Assembly: GCA_948473085.1 (NCBI GenBank)
Contig: CAOKWH010000012.1
Span: forward strand, 1-63,143
Source of the DNA: an uncultured Clostridia bacterium
GTDB taxonomy: Bacteria > Bacillota > Clostridia > Oscillospirales > Ruminococcaceae
Direction of reading: 5' to 3'
Length of the DNA stretch: 63,143 bases
Below, in pieces: positions 1 to 6,792 of this stretch. The notes under the pieces were generated by a model that had not been told where the DNA came from, searched no databases, and saw only the letters and a program-made list of their open reading frames with translations. Within the stretch, counting starts at the first letter, position 1; the number at the start of each line of letters is the position of its first letter. Made by a program: the position numbers and the translations under genes.

Positions 1-45
1 TTTGCTCTCCGCCGCTGCCTCTGGGACCTCTTAGCGACAGTTGTT

Positions 46-74
46 ATTATATCAATTCTTTCAAGTTTTGTCAA
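46..74 (-). promoter_or_regulatory. consensus sigma-A promoter firing out of the window to the left
   Basis: On the minus strand, TTGACA (69-74) and TATAAT (46-51) are separated by exactly 17 bp, a perfect consensus promoter. It lies just outside the left direct repeat of the prophage, and the gene it drives is beyond the window edge. The tRNA operon promoter at 11805-11833 has the same perfect boxes, so a stable-RNA or other highly expressed unit to the left is an inference. Confidence 0.7.
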
Positions 75-86
75 CTGGTTTTTTGA

Positions 87-101
87 ATTTTTTCATGGGA
101 G
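87..101 (+). repeat. left 15-bp direct repeat, candidate attL core
   Basis: ATTTTTTCATGGGAG occurs here and again, identically, at 11094-11108. The two copies bracket the whole block of phage-like genes, as expected for an attachment-site core or target duplication. The repeat is partly low complexity (six T), so chance cannot be dismissed. Confidence 0.5.
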
Positions 102-270
102 TGCGAGTTGTAAAATAAAGATAGAATAAAAAAAGGGGAGAAAAACCCCGAAAAAATGGGCCAAAGTTTGAAGAAATCTTTTTAACACCAAGCCAATATA
201 TAGCAGAGAAGAAACGAAAGCAAAAGAGGTTGTATGGTCCAGAATAAAAAGGACAGGAGAGAAAAAGGAA

Positions 271-507
271 ATGAGTAAAGAGTATGCAAACCCCTTCATT
301 GAGGTCAGTGTCCTGAGTGTGCAGGAAACAGATTTCACCAATAAGGAAACCGGAGAGCGCCGCAAAATGTGGCGTATCTATGCCGCCGATTCCACCGGAG
401 CAGTCGGTTCCGTCTGGTCTGGTACACAATATTTCCCCGGGGATATCATCCGGCTGGAACTGGCAGTAAACCGTGACGGTCGGTTTACTGCCCGAATTGG
501 CAAGTAA
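271..507 (+). CDS. small ssDNA-binding protein candidate (pV-like)
   Basis: 78 residues, with no signal peptide or membrane segment. ATG follows a purine-rich ribosome site (GGAGAG and AAAGGA just upstream). The sequence alternates short beta-type stretches (FIEVSVLSV, KMWRIYAAD, GAVGSVWSG, DIIRLELAV) with glycines, compatible with an OB-type fold. Filamentous phages and rolling-circle elements encode a protein of this size next to rep that coats the displaced strand. It sits immediately before the candidate origin and Rep, which supports that role. The family assignment is inferred from size, predicted strand pattern and position, because I do not recognise a specific sequence motif. Another small replication or regulatory protein is possible. 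Confidence 0.55.
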   Translation: MSKEYANPFIEVSVLSVQETDFTNKETGERRKMWRIYAADSTGAVGSVWSGTQYFPGDIIRLELAVNRDGRFTARIGK

Positions 508-536
508 GGGCCAAACCCTTTGGGGCCGTGTTCCCT

Positions 537-580
537 TTGTGGCACAGGCCCCGGAGGGGCCTACTTGATAGGTGCCACAA
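537..580 (+). other. candidate double-strand origin: ACTTG^ATA nick site in a hairpin bulge
   Basis: An outer 9-bp stem (537-545 with 572-580, TTGTGGCAC/GTGCCACAA) encloses an inner 7-bp stem (546-552 with 556-562, AGGCCCC/GGGGCCT, loop GGA). The sequence between the inner and outer right arms, 563-571, is the unpaired ACTTGATAG. CTTG^ATA is the known Rep nick core of phiX174 and pC194-type origins, so cleavage between 567 and 568 is predicted. The structure overlaps the rep ribosome site (GGAGGGG, 553-559) and the GTG start at 572, so initiation of replication and Rep translation may interfere with each other. Confidence 0.65.
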
Positions 581-1522
581 AAAAGCGTCAAGCGGCAGCC
601 TGGTATCCGGCCGAACCGTTCTATCTTTAGCCCTGCCTCTGATTTCTTAGTTAAATACAACTGCCGGGTCAAATACTTCCCGGATAATGTGATTAAAGTG
701 ACCTGTTTTTCAAAACCGATATTCAATCCACACAAAGTGGAACCGTTTGGGAAAGAGAAGAAAAGAGAGAGTTTACAGGAGTATAACCCCCTGACAGATG
801 AGATGGCATACAAATTTGTAGAAGGAAAAACAATACTGGACCCCTTTACTGGCGAATATGTCCCCCTGGTTTTTTGGCAGGATGAGTTCAAAGAAACAAA
901 GGACAGGGTCCGAAGCGACAGTGTAAAACGGGCGATTGACAAAGCCTTTGAAATAGGGTTTGCCAATGACTTCCAGTATTTCATCACCCTTACACTGGAT
1001 GAAAAGAAGATTGACCGGTATAGCCCTGCTCTAATCAAGGACAAGTTACATAGCTTTTTATCCAATGCAGTACGCCGGAAGGATTTAAAATATATCCTCT
1101 TTCCAGAATATCACAAGGAACACGAGTGGGAAGAAAGCCCAGCTATCCATTTTCATGGTTTAATCAGTGGGGACAATCTCAATCTGAAAAACAGCGGCTT
1201 GCGCAATGAAGATGGGCAGGTTATATATAACTGGGAAGATTGGAAGTATGGCTTTAGCACCGTCATAGGACTGGATGGCCGGGCAGCGGTTGTGTATTAT
1301 GTGACAAAATACATCACCAAGGACAGCAATAAAATCTTTGGGAAATACTACTTTGCTGGCGGTAAGGATCTGAAACGGGAAGTCCCTACAGAATACATCA
1401 ATCGGGATTATGAACAGTTCCAGGGGGAGGAATACTATATCCCCCAGGCAAAGATGGGCGTAAAATACAAGACCTTTGATTTGAGTTTTAAAGGACAGGA
1501 GGGGCCTGCGAATGATGGATAA
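572..1522 (+). CDS. rolling-circle replication initiator (HUH endonuclease Rep)
   Basis: 316 residues. The HUH superfamily motifs are visible in order: motif 1 FITLTL at about 137-142, the metal-binding HFH of PAIHFHGLISG at 193-195, and motif 3 VVYYVTKYITKD with candidate catalytic tyrosines at about 242-247. The last resembles the YVTKY pattern of phage and plasmid Reps. Such proteins nick one strand at the origin, attach covalently to the 5' end and drive rolling-circle replication. The GTG start at 572 is chosen because GGAGGGG lies 12 bases upstream and no ATG occurs before residue 78. The origin-like hairpin overlaps this start. The 3' end overlaps the next gene by 11 bases, indicating translational coupling. 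Confidence 0.85.
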   Translation: MPQKSVKRQPGIRPNRSIFSPASDFLVKYNCRVKYFPDNVIKVTCFSKPIFNPHKVEPFGKEKKRESLQEYNPLTDEMAYKFVEGKTILDPFTGEYVPLVFWQDEFKETKDRVRSDSVKRAIDKAFEIGFANDFQYFITLTLDEKKIDRYSPALIKDKLHSFLSNAVRRKDLKYILFPEYHKEHEWEESPAIHFHGLISGDNLNLKNSGLRNEDGQVIYNWEDWKYGFSTVIGLDGRAAVVYYVTKYITKDSNKIFGKYYFAGGKDLKREVPTEYINRDYEQFQGEEYYIPQAKMGVKYKTFDLSFKGQEGPANDG

Positions 1523-1895
1523 AAGACTACTCCCTGCTTTTGCACTATTTTCCATCCTGTCAGTGTGGATTGCACTTCAGTCTCCGGTCTATGCCTTGAG
1601 CCTGGAAGTACCTCCAAACGAACTGGCGGAGATTGTAAGTTCAGAAGCCCTGGAAGATTTAGAACAGGAAGAAAACCAGGCCGGGCAGCTGCTCCCCATA
1701 GAACCTATGGAGGATAACAGCCCCAGCCAAGTAGTTACACCCCAGGATATTGAGCCAATTTACAGGGAACTTTGTGCGCTTCGTCACAACTCCGACCTGT
1801 TCCTGTTTGGCCTGTTCCCCATCTCTTGTGCTGTCAGCCTGGTAGCAATTTTATGTGTTTGGTTTTATCGCACTTTTATCAAAAGTGCTTTATAA
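1512..1895 (+). CDS. small secreted or membrane phage protein, minor structural candidate
   Basis: 127 residues. The N-terminus is a typical signal peptide (charged MMDKR, a hydrophobic run to about residue 25, likely cleavage near VYA-LS). A Glu/Pro-rich middle follows, with a second hydrophobic segment at about 95-118 ending in a basic tail (FYRTFIKSAL). The mature protein would span the membrane once, with the acidic part outside. It overlaps rep by 11 bases and uses GGAGGGG as ribosome site. Its position between Rep and the major coat gene fits a minor virion or assembly protein. I do not recognise a specific family. Confidence 0.6.
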   Translation: MMDKRLLPAFALFSILSVWIALQSPVYALSLEVPPNELAEIVSSEALEDLEQEENQAGQLLPIEPMEDNSPSQVVTPQDIEPIYRELCALRHNSDLFLFGLFPISCAVSLVAILCVWFYRTFIKSAL

Positions 1896-1922
1896 AACAA
1901 TTATAAAAAGGAGGACAATGAA

Positions 1923-2216
1923 ATGTTCGAGCGAATGAAAAATACTATGTCGGAATTTGGGACAAAGGTAAATGCAAAGCTAATGGCTGCACCTGTTGCA
2001 GGTGCACTGGTGGCAGTAGGTTCCGCAACTACTGCATTTGCTTCAGAGGTGGATACACTGCCTAAGGTTGCCATTACAGAGGAAATGCTCTCCCCTGTAG
2101 TAGAGGCTGTAGTGGCAAATATTGCAGTTATTCTTCCAGTTGGCCTTGGTTTGTTTGCCATTATGGTTGGTATCCGGCTTATCCCTGGTATGCTCCTGCG
2201 GTTCCTTCGCGCTTAA
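1923..2216 (+). CDS. major coat protein candidate (pVIII-like)
   Basis: 97 residues with a long basic leader and a signal-peptidase site after AFA (residue 40), leaving a mature protein of about 57 residues. The mature part has an acidic N-terminus (SEVDTLPK..EE), one transmembrane helix (about 62-85, rich in Ala, Val, Gly and Leu) and a short basic end (R84, R93, R96). This is the exact charge architecture of filamentous-phage major coat proteins, whose acidic face lines the virion surface and basic end contacts DNA. A strong AAGGAGG precedes it at a good distance. The 51-, 63- and 105-residue proteins nearby are weaker alternatives for the same role. Confidence 0.75.
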   Translation: MFERMKNTMSEFGTKVNAKLMAAPVAGALVAVGSATTAFASEVDTLPKVAITEEMLSPVVEAVVANIAVILPVGLGLFAIMVGIRLIPGMLLRFLRA

Positions 2217-2281
2217 TTTTCCCTTTCCGGGCGGCGGCAAATCAGTCGCCGCCCTTATTCTATATGTAAGGAGGCTTCATA

Positions 2282-2473
2282 GTGTCTTTTGAATCTATTC
2301 TTCTTTCAAGCAGCTATAACCCATACATCCCCTGGGACCCCAGTTTTGTTGAGGGCGGCATTGCCATTCTGCGGCATAATATTGGTAGCGCTATTAACAT
2401 CGCCCTGTACATCTTCCTGATTATTACCGGCATTCATGTTGTAGCGGCTATTGTCAGCGGATTTGGTAAGTAA
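2282..2473 (+). CDS. single-helix virion or membrane protein, 63 aa
   Basis: 63 residues starting at GTG, with AAGGAGG (2269-2275) directly upstream. There is no signal peptide. The N-terminal half is polar (SSSYNPYIPWDPSFVEGG) and the C-terminal half is one transmembrane helix (about 35-57) ending in GFGK. Proteins of this kind cap the ends of filamentous virions (pVII/pIX-like) in known phages. It sits between the coat candidate and the large tip protein, with 18 bases to the latter. The specific role is inferred from size, topology and position. Confidence 0.55.
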   Translation: MSFESILLSSSYNPYIPWDPSFVEGGIAILRHNIGSAINIALYIFLIITGIHVVAAIVSGFGK

Positions 2474-2491
2474 GATAAATAAGGGGTTCGT

Positions 2492-4267
2492 ATGAAAAAA
2501 TACATTTCTATACTGCTGGCCTTGGTAGTCATACTGGGCTGCTCGGTCGTGGCTTTTGCAGACTTTGTGCCCATGCCCTCCGACCCAGACGCCTATGACC
2601 CGGAATATATCCCGGCTATCCCCGACTTCATCACACCTGACACCAACCCCTCAACAACAGGCTCCCTCTTTGATACCTCCCTTGATATTGAGGGCAGCTG
2701 GGGCACCGATGAGCAAACCTTCTGGGATAACTTCTACAGCACCAACAGCCCCTATCTGGTTCTGCTGTCCCAGGGGGTATATAACCGGTATAACGAGGAA
2801 AAGGGCGTCCAGTATGACCGGCAATATGAGGTCTATTTCCTAAAGTGGAAGAGTTCCTCCTCCCTCTCTGCCTACAGTTTCGGCTCCTTTGGGCATGTTA
2901 CCAGCCCCCGGCACCGGCAGGGGATGGCAGATGGCAATACCATGCGCTTTTTACCCTTCCAAAACAAGTTTGATGTGCTGGTTCTGAAACACGATGCCCA
3001 ACGCAATGTATGGGTATCTGCCCCGCTGTTAAAGAATGTTTCCTATTCCAGCAATTTTACCTATGTATTGGCTTCTTCCCCCATCTCTGGGGAGCCGTTC
3101 TATCATGGCAATATCAAAATGTACCCCTATCACAGCAGTATTGGCGGGAAGTCCTTTGAAGTGGCAGGCTTTGCCCAAGGCGGTGCGCCAGGCGGGAACT
3201 CCTACCTCTGCCAGCGGGACTATGACTGGTGGCTGGGTATACCGGGAAACGACACCCCGCCAGTAAACCCGCCCTATGACCCGGATAAGGACCTGGACAA
3301 GGATACCAATGGGGACGGCAGGCCAGACATAAACATTGATACGGATGGCAACGGAAAAGCTGACCTGAACATAGATACCGATGGGGATGGCAAACCGGAT
3401 ATGAACATTGACACGGACGGCGACAATAGGCCGGATATCAATATTGATACAGACGGCGACGGCAGGCCGGATATTAACATCGATACTAACGAAGATGGCG
3501 AGGCTGACTTAAACATAGACACGAACGGGGACAGCAAACCAGACCTCAATATAGACACAGATGGGGATGGCAAACCGGATATCAATATTGATACCAATGG
3601 TGATAAAAAGCCGGACTTAAATGTTGATACAGATGGCGATGGCAGGCCAGATATTGACATCGATACTAACGAAGATGGCGAGGCTGACTTAAACATAGAC
3701 ACGAACGGGGACAGCAAACCAGACCTCAATATAGACACAGATGGGGATGGCAAACCGGATATCAATATTGATACCAATGGAGATAAAAAGCCGGACTTAA
3801 ATGTTGATACAGACGGCGATGGGAAAGCAGACTTGAACATAGACACAAACGGGAACGGAAAACCCAATATTAACATTGATACCAATGGGGATAAAAAGCC
3901 GGACTTAAATATTGATACAGACGGCGACGGGAAAGCAGATACCAATATTGATACGGATGGGGATGGCATCCCCGACCAGAATATCAAACCTGGTGGCGGT
4001 TCCGGCTCTGGCACTCCTGATAGTTGGTGGGAGGGGGACAGCGGCGGTGACCTATCCTATAACTCCTGGAAATTCTTTGACCCGTTCCAATTTGAATACC
4101 AGCCCTTGGAATGGGGGGAGGACTATAACCCTTTAAAGGGATACTCTCCAGCTAATATGCCGGATTTCCCCAGCTGTGGGATTCCGGATGTTCGGATTAA
4201 AGACCCTTTTGATATTCCCAATGATATTGATTTTAAGGATTATGTCGATGGTTTAGGAGGGCAGTAA
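2492..4267 (+). CDS. secreted tip/adsorption protein with 19 Asp-rich 12-residue repeats
   Basis: 591 residues with a clear signal peptide (cleavage near VAFA-D24). Residues 24-265 form a globular, Tyr/Phe/Trp-rich domain of unknown family. Residues 270-497 are nineteen tandem 12-mers of the form D-T-[DN]-G-D-G-[KR]-P-D-[IL]-N-I, resembling the DxDxDG loops of thrombospondin type-3 and dockerin calcium-binding repeats. A Gly/Ser linker and an aromatic DPF/NPF-containing C-terminus follow, but I see no obvious anchoring helix. By analogy with pIII of filamentous phages, which has globular receptor-binding domains on flexible linkers, this is the likely adsorption protein. Calcium binding is an inference. 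It is adjacent to the second tip-like gene, separated by a single base. Confidence 0.65.
   Translation: MKKYISILLALVVILGCSVVAFADFVPMPSDPDAYDPEYIPAIPDFITPDTNPSTTGSLFDTSLDIEGSWGTDEQTFWDNFYSTNSPYLVLLSQGVYNRYNEEKGVQYDRQYEVYFLKWKSSSSLSAYSFGSFGHVTSPRHRQGMADGNTMRFLPFQNKFDVLVLKHDAQRNVWVSAPLLKNVSYSSNFTYVLASSPISGEPFYHGNIKMYPYHSSIGGKSFEVAGFAQGGAPGGNSYLCQRDYDWWLGIPGNDTPPVNPPYDPDKDLDKDTNGDGRPDINIDTDGNGKADLNIDTDGDGKPDMNIDTDGDNRPDINIDTDGDGRPDINIDTNEDGEADLNIDTNGDSKPDLNIDTDGDGKPDINIDTNGDKKPDLNVDTDGDGRPDIDIDTNEDGEADLNIDTNGDSKPDLNIDTDGDGKPDINIDTNGDKKPDLNVDTDGDGKADLNIDTNGNGKPNINIDTNGDKKPDLNIDTDGDGKADTNIDTDGDGIPDQNIKPGGGSGSGTPDSWWEGDSGGDLSYNSWKFFDPFQFEYQPLEWGEDYNPLKGYSPANMPDFPSCGIPDVRIKDPFDIPNDIDFKDYVDGLGGQ
3302..3985 (+). 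repeat. coding 36-bp tandem repeat x19 with internal 180-bp duplication
   Basis: Nineteen 36-bp units encode the D-T-[DN]-G-D-G-K-P-D-x-N-I repeats. Within them, 3481-3600 and 3661-3780 are identical over 120 bp, and the likeness continues on both sides. This shows a recent duplication of a 180-bp block (five units). Array length is therefore probably variable between isolates. Confidence 0.9.
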
Positions 4268-4268
4268 A

Positions 4269-5594
4269 ATGAAAAAGTTCTTTGCAGTATTGGTTGCCAT
4301 CCTTACAATGCTTTCCCTTACAACCGTTTCTTTTGCGGCCAATCTCGCTTTTTCCAATTGTTCTATCTATAAATACCTGGAAGAATATGAGCCTGGCAAG
4401 TTCCGCCTTTCCTTTTCCTATGATGATGTTCAAAATGAAAGATACCTTTCTTATCTTCAGGAATACTATCCCCTGTACCGTGCTGCCCTGGATGACCCCT
4501 CCAAAACCATTTTTATCATGGCAAGCAGTAGTACGACAGTTTCCGCACGGATTACAATCTATGTTTTGGATAATCCCCAATTTTCGCTGTATACACTCTC
4601 CAATGGGGTGAAAGACCCCTGGGTAAAGGGTGATGGGTTCTCTCTTACTATTGGGGTTGATTCACATGGGAAAATATCGGTTGTTTCTTACCGAGATTAC
4701 ACCTCTAAAGATACTTACAATTCTCAAACCAAGCTGCAGACGAATAGTACGAATGCCTACTATGCCCTCCAGGGGCGCTTTGGCTCTTCCAGTTACTGTA
4801 ATATGCTCACCGGCCTTTCCGGTTTTGAACTGGTTGAAACCTCGGATAGCCCTGTCCCATCTTCCCACACCCTTACTGTCAACTATCAGTATTCTGACGG
4901 CACACAGGCAGCCGAACCGGTTACACAGCCTTTGGAAACCGGGGCAGAATACAAGATCCCCTCTCCGGCAATAGAGGGCTACACCCCGAATATTCTGGAG
5001 GTATCCGGTATCATGCCGGATGAGGATTTGTCTGTGGAAGTAACCTATTCCAGAACCCTCTATTTACTGAACATTCAGTACCTATTTGAAGATGGTAGCC
5101 AGGCCCTGCCGGAATACAATCACTTTTACTTTCACGGTTCCGCTTACTCTGTTAAATCGCCAGATTTAGAAGGGTATCAGCCGGAGCCTGCTTTGGTAGA
5201 AGGCAGGATGGACAAGGGGAATGTTTCCTTTTCGGTTGTCTATCGGGAGGACTCTGGAGGGGCCCCGCATCCGGGGGGCCCCGGAGAGCCGGGAGGGAAC
5301 GAAGAGGAACCCTTCTATGGATATGATGCCTTTCACAACCCTTTTGATTCGGAAAATAAAATAGCTGCCGGTTATAACCCCTTTTTACCTCTTTGGGAAT
5401 CTATTTTTCAGTTTTCCAACCCTTTTGAAAAACCCAATTTAGAGGGAAGTTCCAGTAAAGACCCCTTTGTTATCCCGGATCCGCCCGCCTGGGACAGATA
5501 TGACCCGTTTAAAAATCCCTTTGGAGAAAGTGATAAAAACCCGTATACCGACTTATGGAAACAGATAGAGGGCTTTTCTGGCCCCAATATTTAA
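4269..5594 (+). CDS. secreted tip/adhesin protein with two MucBP-like modules
   Basis: 441 residues with a signal peptide (MKKFFAVL..., cleavage near FAA, residue 24). Residues 25-195 are an unrecognised domain. Residues of about 198-328 hold two tandem modules with the MucBP/beta-grasp look: LTVNYQYSDGTQ...EGYTPN...VEVTYS and LNIQYLFEDGSQ...EGYQPE...FSVVYR. A Gly/Pro linker (about 332-346) leads to a C-terminus with repeated NPF/DPF motifs, shared in style with the preceding 591-residue protein. The pair probably forms a tip complex. MucBP-type modules in Firmicute surface proteins bind mucin or glycans, so a host-surface or mucus-binding role is possible but unproven. Ribosome site GGAGGG ends six bases before ATG. 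Confidence 0.6.
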   Translation: MKKFFAVLVAILTMLSLTTVSFAANLAFSNCSIYKYLEEYEPGKFRLSFSYDDVQNERYLSYLQEYYPLYRAALDDPSKTIFIMASSSTTVSARITIYVLDNPQFSLYTLSNGVKDPWVKGDGFSLTIGVDSHGKISVVSYRDYTSKDTYNSQTKLQTNSTNAYYALQGRFGSSSYCNMLTGLSGFELVETSDSPVPSSHTLTVNYQYSDGTQAAEPVTQPLETGAEYKIPSPAIEGYTPNILEVSGIMPDEDLSVEVTYSRTLYLLNIQYLFEDGSQALPEYNHFYFHGSAYSVKSPDLEGYQPEPALVEGRMDKGNVSFSVVYREDSGGAPHPGGPGEPGGNEEEPFYGYDAFHNPFDSENKIAAGYNPFLPLWESIFQFSNPFEKPNLEGSSSKDPFVIPDPPAWDRYDPFKNPFGESDKNPYTDLWKQIEGFSGPNI

Positions 5595-5607
5595 AGAGGT
5601 GAACTAT

Positions 5608-5763
5608 ATGGGATATATCTTTTTTGATAAGGAGTACTTAGCCTATGCCGTTGGCATGATTCGATCCAGTATAGGCGAAATATTTAGCAGTGCTTTTTAT
5701 CTCTTTATTCTCTTGCAATCAATTGTTTCAGTCGCAGCATTTGTAAAGTGGATTAGCAGATAA
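5608..5763 (+). CDS. single-helix phage membrane or virion protein, 51 aa
   Basis: 51 residues (starts MGYIFFDKEYLAYAVGM, ends FVKWISR) with one hydrophobic helix at about 26-47 and a basic tail. There is no signal peptide. AGAGGTG lies seven bases before ATG, and the stop is followed after 13 bases by the next gene, whose ribosome site it touches. Size and topology match end-cap or minor coat proteins of filamentous phages. It is similar in design to the 63-residue protein at 2282. The assignment is by context only. Confidence 0.55.
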   Translation: MGYIFFDKEYLAYAVGMIRSSIGEIFSSAFYLFILLQSIVSVAAFVKWISR

Positions 5764-5776
5764 GGAGTGCTTTTGT

Positions 5777-6094
5777 ATGAAAAAAGTTTTAGCAGTGATA
5801 GTGATGGCAATTTCTCTGTTTATGGTTACTACCTCCTCCTATGCAGCAGATTGGCCCCCAGAAGAATACAAAATGCCACGGGTTGTTGTTACTCAGGAGC
5901 AGGTAAAGGATTCTTTATCCGGGCTAAAAACAACCATTCGTTCTTGTGTCAATATTGGGCTTGTTATTTTCGGGATTTTAACCTCCATTGCACTAATTCC
6001 CCGTATTTTCAAATGTATTGTTTTGGGCAGTTTCCCCTCCTCCGGCAGTTCTGGTGGATTTTCTGACCATTCCTATTGGGAAACAAAGTTGTAA
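5777..6094 (+). CDS. secreted membrane protein, second coat-like candidate, 105 aa
   Basis: 105 residues with a signal peptide (MKKVLAVIVMAISLFMVTTS, cleavage near YAA-D). The mature part has an amphipathic section (VTQEQVKDSLSGLKTTIRS), one transmembrane helix (about 57-78, ending RIFK), then a Gly/Ser-rich tail. The N-out, helix, basic layout is again coat-like, but the mature protein is longer than usual for a major coat protein. Ribosome site AAGGAG. It could be a minor coat or an assembly partner. No family recognised. Confidence 0.55.
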   Translation: MKKVLAVIVMAISLFMVTTSSYAADWPPEEYKMPRVVVTQEQVKDSLSGLKTTIRSCVNIGLVIFGILTSIALIPRIFKCIVLGSFPSSGSSGGFSDHSYWETKL

Positions 6095-6107
6095 AGGAGA
6101 TAAAACA

Positions 6108-6521
6108 ATGAACAAGTTGCTATTGGTTGCCGATGGCGGGCATTGGTACGATGCGTTCAGCTGGTTTGGGGATGTGGCCAACTTTATCAAATATCTGGTA
6201 GTCCCTCCGGAAAACTACTTCCACAACCGGCTTGCCCTGCTGAACAACATGATAAACGAAAAGTTTGGCGGCCTGGGGCAGCTGTACCAGACATTGGACG
6301 ACTTTTTCCGCAAATTGGCTACACCTAAAACAGCTGAACTGCAATTTCGTATTCCAGATAATTTTTGGGGGAGCGGATACACTGGGGTTTCCTTCAATAT
6401 TTTTTCAGGTGCGGGGGTATATATCCAGTTTATCCGCGGATTCCTTACAGCGGCCTTTTTTCTGCTTACAGTTATTGTCTGTTACCACAAGCTGCGCACT
6501 TTCTTCACTGAGGAGGGCTAA
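6108..6521 (+). CDS. minor virion protein candidate (pVI-like position), 137 aa
   Basis: 137 residues starting at ATG 6108, chosen because AAAGGAG lies just upstream; an upstream in-frame extension reads through the previous gene. The protein has a long soluble N-terminal region with predicted helices (NNMINEKFGGLGQLYQTLDDF) and one strong transmembrane helix near the C-terminus (about 103-126) followed by a basic/acidic tail. It lies between coat-like genes and the assembly ATPase, where many filamentous phages encode the pVI-type end protein. Function is inferred from position and topology only. Confidence 0.5.
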   Translation: MNKLLLVADGGHWYDAFSWFGDVANFIKYLVVPPENYFHNRLALLNNMINEKFGGLGQLYQTLDDFFRKLATPKTAELQFRIPDNFWGSGYTGVSFNIFSGAGVYIQFIRGFLTAAFFLLTVIVCYHKLRTFFTEEG

Positions 6522-6524
6522 AGA

Positions 6525-6779
6525 GTGATTGTGGAATTTATTATGGAACCTCTGATTGTCCTGGCAGAATTTTTAGTGGGCCTTTTCCCAGCCTTCCCCC
6601 GCTTTGATAATTTGGCCGTAACACTCGGCCCTGTTGCTTATACTTTGCAGTTTCTGGATATGTTCATCTCATTACGCACTGTTTCTGCTTGTTTACTGGC
6701 TATTTTGGTAACTTATAATATCAAATTTGGATGGTCTATTTTAATGTGGGTTATTCGCAAAATTCCCGGCATTTCGTAA
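6525..6779 (+). CDS. small two-helix membrane protein, 84 aa
   Basis: 84 residues with a GTG start; GAGGAGGG lies in the end of the preceding gene, so the two are translationally coupled. Two hydrophobic stretches (about 8-24 and 55-77) flank a loop with F-P-R-F-D, and the end is basic (WVIRKIPGIS). No signal peptide cleavage site is obvious. It directly precedes the zot-like gene, so an assembly or membrane-anchor role is plausible. No family recognised. Confidence 0.5.
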   Translation: MIVEFIMEPLIVLAEFLVGLFPAFPRFDNLAVTLGPVAYTLQFLDMFISLRTVSACLLAILVTYNIKFGWSILMWVIRKIPGIS

Positions 6780-6792
6780 GAAAGAGGTAACA

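Noticed and set aside
1-60. Start of a 16S rRNA gene at the left edge
   Set aside because: The promoter would fit an rRNA operon, but the 45 bases after it contain no rRNA sequence I can recognise.
3302-3985. Regular repeats resembling a CRISPR-like array
   Set aside because: Units of 36 bp are contiguous without spacers and stay in frame as a protein repeat; no cas genes nearby.
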